Assembly: GCF_027587205.1 (NCBI RefSeq)
Contig: NZ_JAPDOD010000013.1
Location: forward strand, 117,667 to 181,666
Direction of reading: 5' to 3'
DNA length: 64,000 bases
DNA from: Solirubrobacter ginsenosidimutans
Lineage (GTDB): Bacteria; Actinomycetota; Thermoleophilia; Solirubrobacterales; Solirubrobacteraceae
Shown here: one piece after another, positions 1 to 7,995 of the stretch
Position numbering within the stretch: the first letter of the stretch is position 1
Layout of the letters: each line of letters begins with the position of its first letter
Notes under the pieces: model-generated
Told to the model about the DNA's origin: nothing
What the model saw: the letters and a program-made list of their open reading frames with translations, nothing else
Database searches by the model: none
Made by a program: the position numbers and the translations under genes

Positions 1-467
1 TCGCGTTCCTGGTGCCGTGGAAACAGCGGCGCGACGAACGGCGTCGAGGAGCGGTGATCGGCACGGCGGCGGCCGGTCTGGCGCTGCTCGTCGCCCAGCC
101 GATCGCCCACCTCGTCGCCCGCGCCCGTCCCTACGCCGACCACCCGGTCCATCTGCTGATCGCGCGCTCGCCCGACCCGTCGTTCCCGAGCGACCATGCC
201 ACGGGGGCGTTCGCGCTCGCGTTCGGGCTCTGGCTGTATGACCGGACGCTCGGTACCGTCCTGCTCGTGCTCGCGGCACTGCTGTCGGTGAGCCGCGTCT
301 ACGTCGGCACGCACTATCCGGGCGACGTTCTCGCCGGTGCGCTGCTGGGTGCCGGGATGGCCGGCGCGCTCTACCTCCTGCCGACCCGCAAGCTGGTCGA
401 GCTCGTGGTCCGCTTCGCCGGCGCGCTGACCGACCGCGTACTCGTGCGCCCGCATTCGGCGGCCTGA
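1..467 (+). CDS. PAP2-family membrane phosphatase (5' partial)
   Basis: This is a type 2 phosphatidic acid phosphatase-like protein, of the group that includes undecaprenyl-diphosphatases. It probably dephosphorylates a lipid phosphate at the outer face of the membrane. The reading frame is already open at the window edge, so the true start is probably upstream; an internal GTG at 12 would give 151 aa. The visible motifs are RARPY (motif 1, without the usual upstream Lys), PSDHA (motif 2, PSGH-like) and SRVYVGTHYPGD (motif 3 with the catalytic His and Asp). Hydrophobic helices lie between and after the motifs. The next gene starts at the base after the stop, so the two are probably co-transcribed. 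The family call is firm; the substrate is not known. Confidence 0.8.
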   Translation, partial: AFLVPWKQRRDERRRGAVIGTAAAGLALLVAQPIAHLVARARPYADHPVHLLIARSPDPSFPSDHATGAFALAFGLWLYDRTLGTVLLVLAALLSVSRVYVGTHYPGDVLAGALLGAGMAGALYLLPTRKLVELVVRFAGALTDRVLVRPHSAA

Positions 468-1184
468 TTGACGTTCGTCCTCGTCGCGCTCGGCGCGGGG
501 GTGGCGGTCAGCGTCGAGTTGCTGGAGGCGCTGGCGATCGTTCTAGCGGTGGGCGTGAGCCGGCGCTGGAAGGACGCGTTGGTGGATGCGGGCGCGGCGG
601 TCGTGGTGTGCGCGGCGCTGGCCGTGCTCGTCGGTCCGGTGCTGCTCGCGAACGTCCCGCTCGACACGCTGCGGGTGATCATCGGCACGCTGCTGTTGCT
701 CTACGGCCTCGAATGGCTGCGCAAGGGGACGCTGCGGCTGGCGGGGCGACGCGCACGCGCTTCGTCGCTCGCCGAGTACGTGGAAGCGCAGGAGGAGTTG
801 CAGGAGGCGCCGCTGCCGCCGCCGGGCACCGCGGATTGGGCCGGGCGGGTCGTGGCGTTCAAGGGGGTGCTGCTCGAGGGCGTCGAGGTCGTCCTGATCG
901 TCAGCGCACTCGCCGCCCGCCCCAGCGGCCCCGCGCCCGCGCTCGCCGGTGCCGCGCTCGCCACCGTCGTCGTGCTGGGCGCCGGCGCCTGGCTGCGCAA
1001 GCCGCTCACCCGCATTCCCGAGACCGAGCTCAAGTGGGGCGTCGGTGTGTTGTTGAGCGCCTTCGGGCTGTTCTTCGCGGCGGAGGGCATGGGCGCGCAC
1101 TGGCCCGGCGGCGACCTCGCGGTGCTCTACCTCGTGGCCGCGCTGGCCGCCGCGAGCCAACTGCAATCGCACCGGCTCGCATGA
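468..1184 (+). CDS. Multi-pass membrane protein with duplicated acidic motifs (COG4280/FTR1-like)
   Basis: This 238-aa polytopic membrane protein starts with TTG directly after the preceding stop codon. Its two halves look alike: each opens with a helix carrying closely spaced glutamates (VELLEALAIVL near residue 17 and LLEGVEVVLIV near residue 137). A charged linker of about 40 residues lies between them. Paired REXXE-like glutamates in a duplicated helix bundle recall FTR1-type iron permeases and the uncharacterised COG4280 membrane proteins, so metal transport is possible but unproven. The stop overlaps the next start by 4 bases (ATGA). The substrate is unknown. Confidence 0.65.
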   Translation: MTFVLVALGAGVAVSVELLEALAIVLAVGVSRRWKDALVDAGAAVVVCAALAVLVGPVLLANVPLDTLRVIIGTLLLLYGLEWLRKGTLRLAGRRARASSLAEYVEAQEELQEAPLPPPGTADWAGRVVAFKGVLLEGVEVVLIVSALAARPSGPAPALAGAALATVVVLGAGAWLRKPLTRIPETELKWGVGVLLSAFGLFFAAEGMGAHWPGGDLAVLYLVAALAAASQLQSHRLA

Positions 1185-1381
1185 GGACGCTCAAGAAGCT
1201 CGTGCTCGGCGAGACGTGGTGGCTACCGCTGGGGATCGCCGTGGTCCTGATCATCGGCGGCCTCGTCATCCGTCCGCTCGCTCCCGCGCTCTGGCATGAC
1301 GCCGGCGGCTTCCTGCTGCTGGCGGGCGTCCTCGCCGTGTTGCTCTCGAGCGTCGCGCGCAGCGCTACGCGACGAGAATGA
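1181..1381 (+). CDS. Small two-helix membrane protein
   Basis: This 66-aa protein overlaps the preceding gene by 4 bases (ATGA), which points to translational coupling. It has a short basic N-terminus (MRTLKKLVLGETWW) and two hydrophobic segments, roughly residues 15-30 and 40-58. The C-terminus is arginine-rich. It may be an accessory subunit or stabiliser of the polytopic protein encoded just upstream. It converges with the dehydrogenase gene and overlaps it by about 17 bp. I do not recognise a family. Confidence 0.6.
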   Translation: MRTLKKLVLGETWWLPLGIAVVLIIGGLVIRPLAPALWHDAGGFLLLAGVLAVLLSSVARSATRRE

Positions 1382-2384
1382 GCTTCGTCGGCGGCTCCGC
1401 GAGCGCCGCCGGCGCGTCGTCGAAGGCGACCACCGCGCTGGTGACGAGCGCCGGGTCCAGGCGCCCGGCGGCGACGAGCGCGAGCACATCCGGGATCACG
1501 GCACGGGCGTGGACGCGACCGGTGTGCAGCGTGCAGCCGCGGGTGTAGAGCTCGAGCAGTGGCACCGGCGTCTCCGGCTCGAAGTAGATGGCGACGCTGG
1601 TGCAGGTGCCGTCGGGCGCGGTCGAGCGCAGCGCGGCGTGCAGACCGGCGTGGTCACCCGACGCGTCGACCGTGATCGGGAAGCGCCCGAGCTTCTTCGG
1701 CCACTCGGCGACCGCCACCGTCTCGGCGCCGAGCGCCGCGGCGCGCTCCAGCCGCCCCTCGTCGGTGTCGGCGTAGACGACCCGCGAGGCATCGAGTGCG
1801 AGCGCGCAGGCCGCGGCGTAGAGGCCGATGCTGCGCGCCCAGCCGCCGACGATCAGCACCTCCTCGCCCGGGGCGGCCGCGAGCGGGCCGGCGACCGCCC
1901 GGTAGCCGTCGGCGACGTTGTCGGCGACGCTCGCGAGCTGGGTCGGCTCGACCCCTTCCGGCAGCGCGACGAGCATCGCGTCCGCGTACGGCACACGGAG
2001 CACGTCCGACAGCGCGCCGCCCCAGTCGCCGCCGAGCGGCCGCATCCCGTAGGCCGACCCGCGCGGCACGGTCCGGCAGCTCGCGGTGCGCCCGGCCGCG
2101 CACGCGGCGCAGGTGCCGCAGGAGATCTGAAACGGCACCACGACCCGGTCGCCGGGCACGACGGTCTTCACCGTATCCCCCACCTCGAGCACCTCGGCGA
2201 CGCACTCGTGGCCGAACGGGAACGGCTCGGCGATCGGGATCGCTCCTGAGAGGAAGACCGCGTCGAGATCACACAGCGCCACGGCCAGCGGGCGGACGAG
2301 CGCTTCGCCGTCCCCACCCAGCACCGGCGCGGGCGCCTCGCGCCACTGCACCGTGCGCGGCCCGGTGATCTCGAGTTGCCGCAT
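1365..2384 (-). CDS. Zinc-dependent alcohol dehydrogenase, MDR superfamily
   Basis: This 339-aa medium-chain dehydrogenase/reductase oxidises an alcohol or reduces a carbonyl with NAD(P). Catalytic zinc ligands are visible as Cys38 (in ALCDLD) and His59-Glu60 (FGHE). The structural zinc lobe has its four cysteines at 89, 92, 95 and 103. The Rossmann segment is VLIVGGWARSIG, a loosened form of GxGxxG. It lies 17 bp downstream of the MarR-PDZ regulator gene on the same strand, so the two probably form an operon and the regulator may sense the substrate of this enzyme. The substrate cannot be read from the sequence. Confidence 0.85.
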   Translation of the reverse strand: MRQLEITGPRTVQWREAPAPVLGGDGEALVRPLAVALCDLDAVFLSGAIPIAEPFPFGHECVAEVLEVGDTVKTVVPGDRVVVPFQISCGTCAACAAGRTASCRTVPRGSAYGMRPLGGDWGGALSDVLRVPYADAMLVALPEGVEPTQLASVADNVADGYRAVAGPLAAAPGEEVLIVGGWARSIGLYAAACALALDASRVVYADTDEGRLERAAALGAETVAVAEWPKKLGRFPITVDASGDHAGLHAALRSTAPDGTCTSVAIYFEPETPVPLLELYTRGCTLHTGRVHARAVIPDVLALVAAGRLDPALVTSAVVAFDDAPAALAEPPTKLILVA

Positions 2385-2401
2385 CTCCGGCGCCGACTAT
2401 C

Positions 2402-3247
2402 TCAGACGATGTGCTCGTCGCGCGCGCCGCGCCCGGTGCTCGCGGCGCTCACGGTCACGTCGTCGAGCGCGACGGTCACGGTCAGCTCGTCAACCCCGCG
2501 CAGGACGCGCAGCGAGAGGTCACCCGACGCGGCGTCGATGGCCGCGTAGAGGTCGGCGATCGAGCGCAGGTCGTGCAGCACGTCACCGGTCCGCAGGCCG
2601 GCGGCGAACGCCGGCGAATCCGCCTCAACGCCCCGGACAAGCAGTGCCGGGAGCGACGGTAGCCCGACCGCGTCGCGCAGTGCGATGGCGGCGTGGGCGG
2701 GCGCGAGCGTCAGCCCGAGACGCGGGTGGGCGGCGGGGCGCGAGCCCTCGAACGAGACCAGCAGCTTGCGCAAGAGCCCGGCCAACGTCTGCAACTCGTC
2801 GTCGCCGAGCGCCGCGAGCAGCCGCCGCTCGTTGGCGAGATGGGCCGGGACGATGCGCTCGAACAGCTCCCGCCCACGCGCGGTCAGGGTGATCAGCGTC
2901 GTGCGCTTGGACTCCGGGTCCGGCTTGCGCTCGATCAGCCCGAGCTCGACCAACCGGTCCATGCGGACGCTGATCGTCCCCGACGTCAGCCCGAGCTCGT
3001 CCATCAATTGGCGCTGGCTGACCCCGCGCTCGTCCCCGATCCGGGCCAGCGTGACGAGGACGCCGAAGTTCGCCGCGCTCAGGCCGTGCGCCTCGAACAG
3101 CTCGTTCAGCTCCCGGTCGACGTGCCCGCGCACGCGCGCCAGCCGCGAGATCACGCCGACGGGCGCGAAGTCGAGCTCAGGCCGCCGCTCATCCCACGAC
3201 GCGAGCAGGGCGTCGACGGAGTCACGCGGCACGCAGTTCGCATCCAT
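2402..3247 (-). CDS. MarR-family regulator fused to a C-terminal PDZ domain
   Basis: The first two thirds of this 281-aa protein are a MarR winged helix: SQRQLMDELGLTSGTIS forms the helix-turn-helix, followed by the wing DPESKRTTLITLT and dimer helices. The last ~90 residues are not part of a normal MarR protein (about 150 aa). They read as a PDZ domain, with GLTLAP, VEADSPAFAAGLRTGDVL and a final strand pair DLSLRVLRG/ELTVTV. I chose ATG at 3247 (MDANCVPRDS) over an upstream ATG at 3295, because the longer form would run through the divergent promoter region. A palindrome at 3285-3296 is a candidate operator. A PDZ domain on a cytoplasmic DNA-binding protein suggests control by a peptide or protein C-terminus; that is inference. 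Confidence 0.85.
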   Translation of the reverse strand: MDANCVPRDSVDALLASWDERRPELDFAPVGVISRLARVRGHVDRELNELFEAHGLSAANFGVLVTLARIGDERGVSQRQLMDELGLTSGTISVRMDRLVELGLIERKPDPESKRTTLITLTARGRELFERIVPAHLANERRLLAALGDDELQTLAGLLRKLLVSFEGSRPAAHPRLGLTLAPAHAAIALRDAVGLPSLPALLVRGVEADSPAFAAGLRTGDVLHDLRSIADLYAAIDAASGDLSLRVLRGVDELTVTVALDDVTVSAASTGRGARDEHIV

Positions 3248-3284
3248 CGACCTCAAGCGTATGCCACAATGCCATCCACAATAC

Positions 3285-3296
3285 CTTGGACTCAAG
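3285..3296. promoter_or_regulatory. Palindrome CTTG-N4-CAAG between divergent genes, candidate MarR operator
   Basis: The 71-bp gap between the MarR-PDZ gene and the divergent reductase gene contains CTTGGACTCAAG. The half CTCAAGC recurs at 3252-3258. MarR regulators commonly bind short dyads in such gaps and control both flanking genes. The dyad is short, so this is a candidate only. Confidence 0.4.
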
Positions 3297-3318
3297 CATT
3301 GACAGGGAGCGTTCGTCG

Positions 3319-3966
3319 ATGGACATCGCGATCATCGGAGCAGGCAGGATCGGCGGCAACATCGCGCGGCAACTCGCCGCCGGCGGGCACCGGCTGGTGT
3401 TGAGCTACTCGCGCGACCTCGCGGCGCTGGAGGCGCGCGCGGCCGAGATGGGTGCGACGGCGGCCGCACCGGACGACGCCGTCGCGGGTGCGGAGGTCGT
3501 CGTCATCGCCGTGCCGTGGAGCGTCCTGCCCGACGCGCTGGGCGCGATCGGCTCACTCGACGGGCGCATCGTGATCGATACGACGAACCAGTTCGGCGCG
3601 GGGCCGATGCCCGCCGAGGGACAGACCGCGGCGGCGTTCAACGCGGGGCGGATGCCCGGTGCGCGCTACGCGAAGGCGTTCAACACGCTGACCTCGGCGT
3701 TCCAGGTCGAGACGGCGCATCGCGAGCCGCGCGTCGTGCAGTGGCTGTGCGGCGACGACCAGGCGGCCAAGGACGTCGTCGCCGGGCTGATCCGCGACGC
3801 GGGCTACGCGCCGGTCGACCTGGGCGGGACCGCCGGCTGCGCGGTCATGGAAGCGCCGCGCCGGAACGGCGCCGTCTACGGCGAGGAATACCGGTTGGCC
3901 GAGGCGCTCGCCGTCGTGGACGCGGTGCGCGACGGCCGCCCGATCCCTCCCACACCCGCCTACTGA
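3319..3966 (+). CDS. NADP/F420-type reductase, NAD(P)-binding (NpdG-like)
   Basis: This 215-aa protein resembles F420-dependent NADP reductases and related NAD(P)-binding proteins. The N-terminus MDIAIIGAGRIGGNIARQLA is the dinucleotide fold. Further family segments are VVVIAVPWSVLPDAL, IVIDTTNQF and YAKAFNTL, and a late segment (VDLGGTAGCAVMEAP) fits the C-terminal substrate region. ATG at 3319 follows AGGGAG at 3304-3309 with good spacing, whereas an upstream in-frame ATG at 3286 lacks one. It is divergent from the MarR-PDZ gene and probably regulated by it. Use of F420 is inferred from family, not shown. Confidence 0.8.
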   Translation: MDIAIIGAGRIGGNIARQLAAGGHRLVLSYSRDLAALEARAAEMGATAAAPDDAVAGAEVVVIAVPWSVLPDALGAIGSLDGRIVIDTTNQFGAGPMPAEGQTAAAFNAGRMPGARYAKAFNTLTSAFQVETAHREPRVVQWLCGDDQAAKDVVAGLIRDAGYAPVDLGGTAGCAVMEAPRRNGAVYGEEYRLAEALAVVDAVRDGRPIPPTPAY

Positions 3967-4781
3967 GCGAGGTCCTCCTCGACCTGGCGGTTCCATTCGG
4001 CCTTGTCCTCGCGCCAGCCCTCCTCGGTGCGGGTGCGCTTCCAGTAGCCGGAGGCCGAGAGGGCCTCGCGGGGAACGCCGCGCTCGACGAGCAGGTGGCG
4101 GCGAACGGCGCGGACGGTGCTCGCCTCGCCGTGGACGAACGCGTGGACCGGGCCGTCGGGGAAGTCGAGCGCGCCGAGCGCGTCCACGACCGTGCCCTCG
4201 GGCAACCACTGCACCCGCAGATCGCCAGGCGAGGTGAGCGACTGCTCGTCGGCCGGATCCTCGACCTCGAGCAGCGCGTGGACCGGCACGCCGGCCGGAA
4301 CGCGGGCGAGTGACGCGGCGATGGCCGGGATCACGCTCGCGTCGCCGACCATCAGGTGCCAGGCGGCGGCCGGGTCGGGCGCGTAGGCGCCGCCGGGGCC
4401 GTTGAGCTGGAGCAGATCGCCGGGCGCGGCGGCCGCGGCCCACGGACCCGCGACGCCCGTATCGCCGTGGTAGACGAAGTCGATCGTCAGCCGCACCCGC
4501 TCGGGGTCCCAGTCGCGGACGCTGTAGGTGCGCGTGCGCGGCCACTGCTCGCGTGGGAGCCGGGCACGGATGTCCTCGACGTCGAACGGCGGCGTGTACG
4601 GCGCGCCCGCGGGCGGGAGCTGCAGCTTGACGTAGTGGTCGGTGTACTCGCCGGCGCCGAAGCCGGCCAGATCCTCGCCGCCGACGACGACGCGGATCAT
4701 GTGAGGGCTGATGCGGTGGGTCTCCTCGACCCGGGCGATCAGCGGCCGGCGTGTCCGGCGTGCGGTGGCGGGAGCAGTCAT
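3960..4781 (-). CDS. Siderophore-interacting FAD-binding protein (ViuB/SIP family)
   Basis: This 273-aa flavin reductase releases iron by reducing ferric siderophores in the cytoplasm. The FAD-binding motif RTYSVRDWD, the following LTIDFVYHGDTGVAGPWA and the NAD(P)-side segment HAFVHGEASTVRAVRRHL are typical of the family, as is the length. The start codon lies inside a palindrome (4780-4795) that resembles a compact DtxR/IdeR iron box, so iron repression is likely. It converges with the reductase gene and overlaps its last 7 bases. Confidence 0.9.
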   Translation of the reverse strand: MTAPATARRTRRPLIARVEETHRISPHMIRVVVGGEDLAGFGAGEYTDHYVKLQLPPAGAPYTPPFDVEDIRARLPREQWPRTRTYSVRDWDPERVRLTIDFVYHGDTGVAGPWAAAAAPGDLLQLNGPGGAYAPDPAAAWHLMVGDASVIPAIAASLARVPAGVPVHALLEVEDPADEQSLTSPGDLRVQWLPEGTVVDALGALDFPDGPVHAFVHGEASTVRAVRRHLLVERGVPREALSASGYWKRTRTEEGWREDKAEWNRQVEEDLAQ

Positions 4782-4795
4782 TAGGGTGCCCTAAT
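4780..4795. promoter_or_regulatory. Candidate iron-box palindrome at the SIP start codon
   Basis: ATTAGGGTGCCCTAAT has 7-bp perfect arms around a 2-bp centre and overlaps the ATG of the siderophore-interacting protein. DtxR/IdeR boxes carry the same outer half-sites, TTAGG and CCTAA, but with 9 bp between them instead of the 4 bp seen here. Its position next to an iron-release enzyme makes an iron-responsive repressor the likely binder. Confidence 0.5.
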
Positions 4796-4845
4796 TCTAG
4801 GACGCGCGATTGATCCGCCTGCGCCGACGTGGCGATAGAGGTGGT

Positions 4846-5232
4846 GTGCACGCCGTTTCACGCATCGCTCTCCTTGCCGCACTGACCCTCGTCGCCGGGT
4901 GCGGTGGTGGGGAGCGCCCGGCCGCGGCGATCGCTCCGCCGGAGGCCGCAGCGCCGACGCCCGCCGTGACGGCCCAGCCCGTGGCCGACGTCGTGGCGAA
5001 GATCGCGGACTTCGAGTACAAGCCCCGCACGCTGCGGATCGCGAAGGGCACGCGCGTGACCTGGAAGAACGTGGACACGGCCAATCACACGGTCACGTTC
5101 GCCCGCGGCCCGGGCGATCTGGGGAACATCAGCGAGCGCGGCAGCCGCTCCGCCCGCTTCCCGCGCGCGGGGACGTTCACCTACGTGTGCGAGTACCACC
5201 CGAGCATGCACGGCAAGGTCATCGTCTCCTAG
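4846..5232 (+). CDS. Cupredoxin-like copper lipoprotein
   Basis: This 128-aa protein has a short signal peptide ending in the lipobox LVAGC (Cys19), a low-complexity linker and one cupredoxin domain. The type 1 copper ligands are visible: His81 (NHTVTF), then Cys115, His118 and Met121 in YVCEYHPSMHG. It is probably anchored on the outer face of the membrane as an electron carrier or copper-binding protein. GTG at 4846 gives a normal lipoprotein signal; a TTG at 4810 would add 12 arginine-rich residues. It is divergent from the SIP gene. Confidence 0.85.
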   Translation: MHAVSRIALLAALTLVAGCGGGERPAAAIAPPEAAAPTPAVTAQPVADVVAKIADFEYKPRTLRIAKGTRVTWKNVDTANHTVTFARGPGDLGNISERGSRSARFPRAGTFTYVCEYHPSMHGKVIVS

Positions 5233-5279
5233 TCACACGAGGTCGGGGTCGGTGTGGCGGGCGATGCGCAGCTCCATGC

Positions 5280-5786
5280 TCAGAACCGGTCCTGGGGCCA
5301 CGGGTTCGCACTGCCGTAGCGCTCGATCGTCGGGCCGCACGGCGGCGGGACGCGCCCGAAGAGCCCGGCCTCGACCCGCAGGATGCGCGCATCGAACACG
5401 CGAGCGAACGGGTCGTCGCGCAGGCGTGGGGCCCCCGCGCCGCGGACGACCGTGATCGCGCCCTCGAAGTGCGACGCGTCGCTGAGCAGGGTCGAGATGG
5501 CGTCGGCCCATGGGTCGCCCAGGACGTTGCGCCGCGCCTGCTGCACGGCGAGGTCGTCGAACGGCAGCCGCACGCCTCGCGGCGGGCGCACGAGCGAGAT
5601 CCACGCGGGCGCGCCGCCTGGGTCGACGATGCGGTCGTCGATCCGGCGGGCCTCACGGGTCGGACGCGCGCGGGTGCGCCACGCGGCGAGCCAGCCCGCG
5701 GCGCTCCCGTCGGCGTGGAACGCCGCGGCCTGGGCCGTGGCGGTGTCCGACGGGGCATCGAGGAGATCGAACCAGCACCAACTCAT
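5280..5786 (-). CDS. Hypothetical protein coupled to the peroxiredoxin gene
   Basis: I do not recognise this 168-aa protein. It is soluble, with no signal peptide or membrane segment. It is rich in Trp near the N-terminus (MSWCWFDLL) and ends with SANPWPQDRF. Its ATG overlaps the stop of the peroxiredoxin gene by 4 bases (ATGA), so it is the second gene of that operon and its product may work with the peroxidase. The conserved-looking core is WISLVRPPRGVRLPFDDLA. No function is proposed. Confidence 0.55.
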   Translation of the reverse strand: MSWCWFDLLDAPSDTATAQAAAFHADGSAAGWLAAWRTRARPTREARRIDDRIVDPGGAPAWISLVRPPRGVRLPFDDLAVQQARRNVLGDPWADAISTLLSDASHFEGAITVVRGAGAPRLRDDPFARVFDARILRVEAGLFGRVPPPCGPTIERYGSANPWPQDRF

Positions 5787-6292
5787 GCCGTCGGCGCTTC
5801 CCAGTCGGTGCGGATCGAGCGCTGGATCGAGCGCAGGTCGCCGCGGAGCTCCTCAAGCGTCGGCCGCCCCCAGAACCAGTAGCCGTTGTAGGCGTTGTGG
5901 ATCGTCAGGTCCGGGAAGAGCGTGAAGACCGCCGGGACGTATGGGTCGTGGACGGTGTCGGTGGTCTCGCGCAGGCCGAGCTGCGCCTGAACGGAACGGT
6001 CGGCGTCGGAGAGGAACGTCCAGCGCGCGCCGAGCCCGGCGCGGAACGCGGCGGACACCTCGGGAGGATCGACGCTGACCGAGATCACGCGGGAGTAGGC
6101 GACCTCGACCTCGTCCTGGAACGCCACGAGACGGCGGAAGAACGCCTGCTCCTTCGGGCACCACCAGCCGCGGTAGAAGTGCAGCACGGCGGGATCGCCG
6201 GCGACGAGCTCGGCGAGCGTGCGCCGGTTGCCGGCGTGGTCGGTGAGCGCGCAGTCCGGGAAGTGCGAGCCGGGGACGAGTGTGTTGGGCAC
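5783..6292 (-). CDS. AhpC/TSA-family peroxiredoxin-like protein, one-Cys type
   Basis: This 169-aa thioredoxin-fold protein probably reduces peroxides. The peroxidatic cysteine lies in RGWWCPKEQ; relatives often have a second Cys three residues later, which is absent here, so it looks like a one-Cys enzyme. Supporting segments are GSHFPDCALTDHAGN at the N-terminus and VISVSVDPPEVSAAF in the middle. Start is GTG at 6292. It heads a two-gene operon and is divergent from the MFS exporter gene, with an inverted repeat between them. Confidence 0.8.
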   Translation of the reverse strand: MPNTLVPGSHFPDCALTDHAGNRRTLAELVAGDPAVLHFYRGWWCPKEQAFFRRLVAFQDEVEVAYSRVISVSVDPPEVSAAFRAGLGARWTFLSDADRSVQAQLGLRETTDTVHDPYVPAVFTLFPDLTIHNAYNGYWFWGRPTLEELRGDLRSIQRSIRTDWEAPTA

Positions 6293-6314
6293 GTCGGTGA
6301 CCGTCCCACGAACC

Positions 6315-6331
6315 GCGTGATCGTTTCACGC
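6315..6331. promoter_or_regulatory. Inverted repeat between peroxiredoxin and MFS genes
   Basis: GCGTGA-N5-TCACGC is a perfect 6-bp-arm dyad in the 82-bp divergent gap. It is a candidate operator for a regulator of one or both flanking genes. No regulator gene lies adjacent. Confidence 0.35.
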
Positions 6332-6374
6332 AAGCCGAGCGGTGCGCGAACGCTCGCCCTCCAGGATCGCCGCC

Positions 6375-7583
6375 ATGACGATCCCCCGCAGCCGCGACCT
6401 CCGCCTGCTCGCCGGTGCTGCCGGCGTCTCCGCGCTGGGTGACTTCCTCGCGCTGATCCCGCTCGTCCTGCACGTGCAGGAGCGCACCGGCTCGACGTTC
6501 GCGGTGTCCGCCGTGTTCTTCGCGCTCTGGGCCCCGGTGGTGCTCGGCGCAGGGCTGGCGGGCACGATCGTGGACTCCTTCGAGAACCGCGCGCTGCTGG
6601 TCGGCGTCTCGTTCGCGCAGGCGGCGATCGCCGTCGCGCTCGCGCTGTGCGTGAACGCGCTCTGGGCGGTCCTGCCGCTGGTCGCGCTGCTCGGCTTCAC
6701 GGTCGCGGTCAGCCAGCCGGCGGAGTTCGCGCTCGTGCCGGCCGCCGCCGGCGATGTCGAGATCGCCCGCGCCAACGGGCTGATGGAGACCGTGCGCGCC
6801 GTGGGCTTCACGGCCGGACCGCTGCTCGGCGGCGTCCTCGGCGCGGCGGGAATGCTGCGGCTCGCGCTCGCGATCGACGCGTTGTCGTTCGTCGCGGTGG
6901 GCTTCGCCGGGCTGGCGCTGCGAGCGCGTCGCCGGCCGGCCGCCGCAACCGCGCCGGGTGAGCGCATCCGTGCGCGCGCCGGCTTCGCGTTCCTCGTTCA
7001 TGACCGCGCCCTCGCGCTCACGCTCGGCGGCGCCATCGCCGCCCTGACCGTGTTCACCATCTCCGTGACCGCGGAGCCGTTCTTCGTCACCGACGTCCTG
7101 GGCGCCGGGAGCTTCGGCTACGGGCTGCTGATCACGGCGTGGACGCTGGGGATGCTGATCGGCGCCGCGGGGCTTCCGCAACGCGTCCCGGCGGCGGCCG
7201 TGGCGGTCGCCGCACTGACCGCGATCGTCGCGCAGGGCCTCGGGCTCGTCGTGGCCGCGCTCGCGCCGGTCCTGTGGACCGCCCTGCTCGGGTTCGCCTT
7301 CGGCGGCGTCGCGCACGGGCTGAAGAACGTCCTGCTGCGAACGCTGATCCACGAACGCGTCCCCGAGGCGCTGCGTGGCCGCGCGTTCGCCGCCTACAAC
7401 GGCGCCCGCAACGGCGCCGAGCTCGGTGCGCTCGCGCTCGGCGGCCTCGTCGTCGGCGCCTTCGGCGCCCGCACCGGCCTGCTCGTCTCCGGCCTCGGGC
7501 CCGCCGCGATCGGCCTCACTTGCCTGCTCTACCTCACCACGACCCTCCAAAGGAGGACGTTCCATGCACGTGTCCAAGGCTGA
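6375..7583 (+). CDS. MFS transporter
   Basis: This 402-aa integral membrane protein has about 12 hydrophobic helices in two halves and is of the MFS exporter type (MFS_3/EntS-like). Characteristic features are the loop LAGTIVDSFENR after helix 2, the conserved RANGLMETVRAVGFTAGPLLGG stretch before helix 5 (cut here only in description, the key residues are Asn-Gly and Gly-Pro), and HERVPEALRGRAFA in the second half. I chose ATG at 6375; an ATG at 6342 would add a basic tail with no helix. The 3' end overlaps the cupin gene by 20 bp. The substrate is unknown. Confidence 0.85.
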   Translation: MTIPRSRDLRLLAGAAGVSALGDFLALIPLVLHVQERTGSTFAVSAVFFALWAPVVLGAGLAGTIVDSFENRALLVGVSFAQAAIAVALALCVNALWAVLPLVALLGFTVAVSQPAEFALVPAAAGDVEIARANGLMETVRAVGFTAGPLLGGVLGAAGMLRLALAIDALSFVAVGFAGLALRARRRPAAATAPGERIRARAGFAFLVHDRALALTLGGAIAALTVFTISVTAEPFFVTDVLGAGSFGYGLLITAWTLGMLIGAAGLPQRVPAAAVAVAALTAIVAQGLGLVVAALAPVLWTALLGFAFGGVAHGLKNVLLRTLIHERVPEALRGRAFAAYNGARNGAELGALALGGLVVGAFGARTGLLVSGLGPAAIGLTCLLYLTTTLQRRTFHARVQG

Positions 7584-7965
7584 CGTTCCACCCACACTGC
7601 CGGGCTTCGCCGCCCGCGCCGTCGGCGATCTCCCGACGCTCTGGGAAGGCTTCGCGAAGCTCGTCGGGGTGGGCCTCGACATCACCGCCTTCGGCGTGAA
7701 CATCATGGATCTGCCGCCCGACTACGCGACGACGCCGCACGACGAGTCGGAGACGGGCCAACAGGAGCTGTACGTGGCGCTGCGCGGCGCGGGGGCGGTC
7801 GTGATCGACGGCGAACGCCACCGGCTGGACGGCGAGCACCTCGTCGCCGTCGACGCCGGCACGGGCCGGGTCCTCTCCTCCGGACCCGAAGGTCTGCGGG
7901 TGCTCTGCATCGGCGGCGTGCCCGGAGGCGTCTACGAGCGGCCGGCCTGGACCTCCGACGCGTAA
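7564..7965 (+). CDS. Cupin-domain protein
   Basis: This 133-aa single-domain cupin has the core GQQELYVALRGAGAVVIDGE followed by HLVAVDAGTGRVL. ATG at 7564 is preceded by a very strong ribosome site (AAAGGAGGA at 7548-7556), so it is translated well even though it starts inside the MFS gene. Metal ligands are not the full classic set. The product may be a small-molecule sensor or isomerase linked to the exporter upstream, but that is inference. Confidence 0.75.
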   Translation: MHVSKADVPPTLPGFAARAVGDLPTLWEGFAKLVGVGLDITAFGVNIMDLPPDYATTPHDESETGQQELYVALRGAGAVVIDGERHRLDGEHLVAVDAGTGRVLSSGPEGLRVLCIGGVPGGVYERPAWTSDA

Positions 7966-7995
7966 CACCCGCTCGTCTTGAAGGACCTCCCCGCC

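Noticed and set aside
5853..7706. Long minus-strand frame across the MFS exporter gene
   Set aside because: Glu/Arg/Gly-rich antisense frame; the plus strand encodes a normal transporter and the peroxiredoxin occupies another minus frame.
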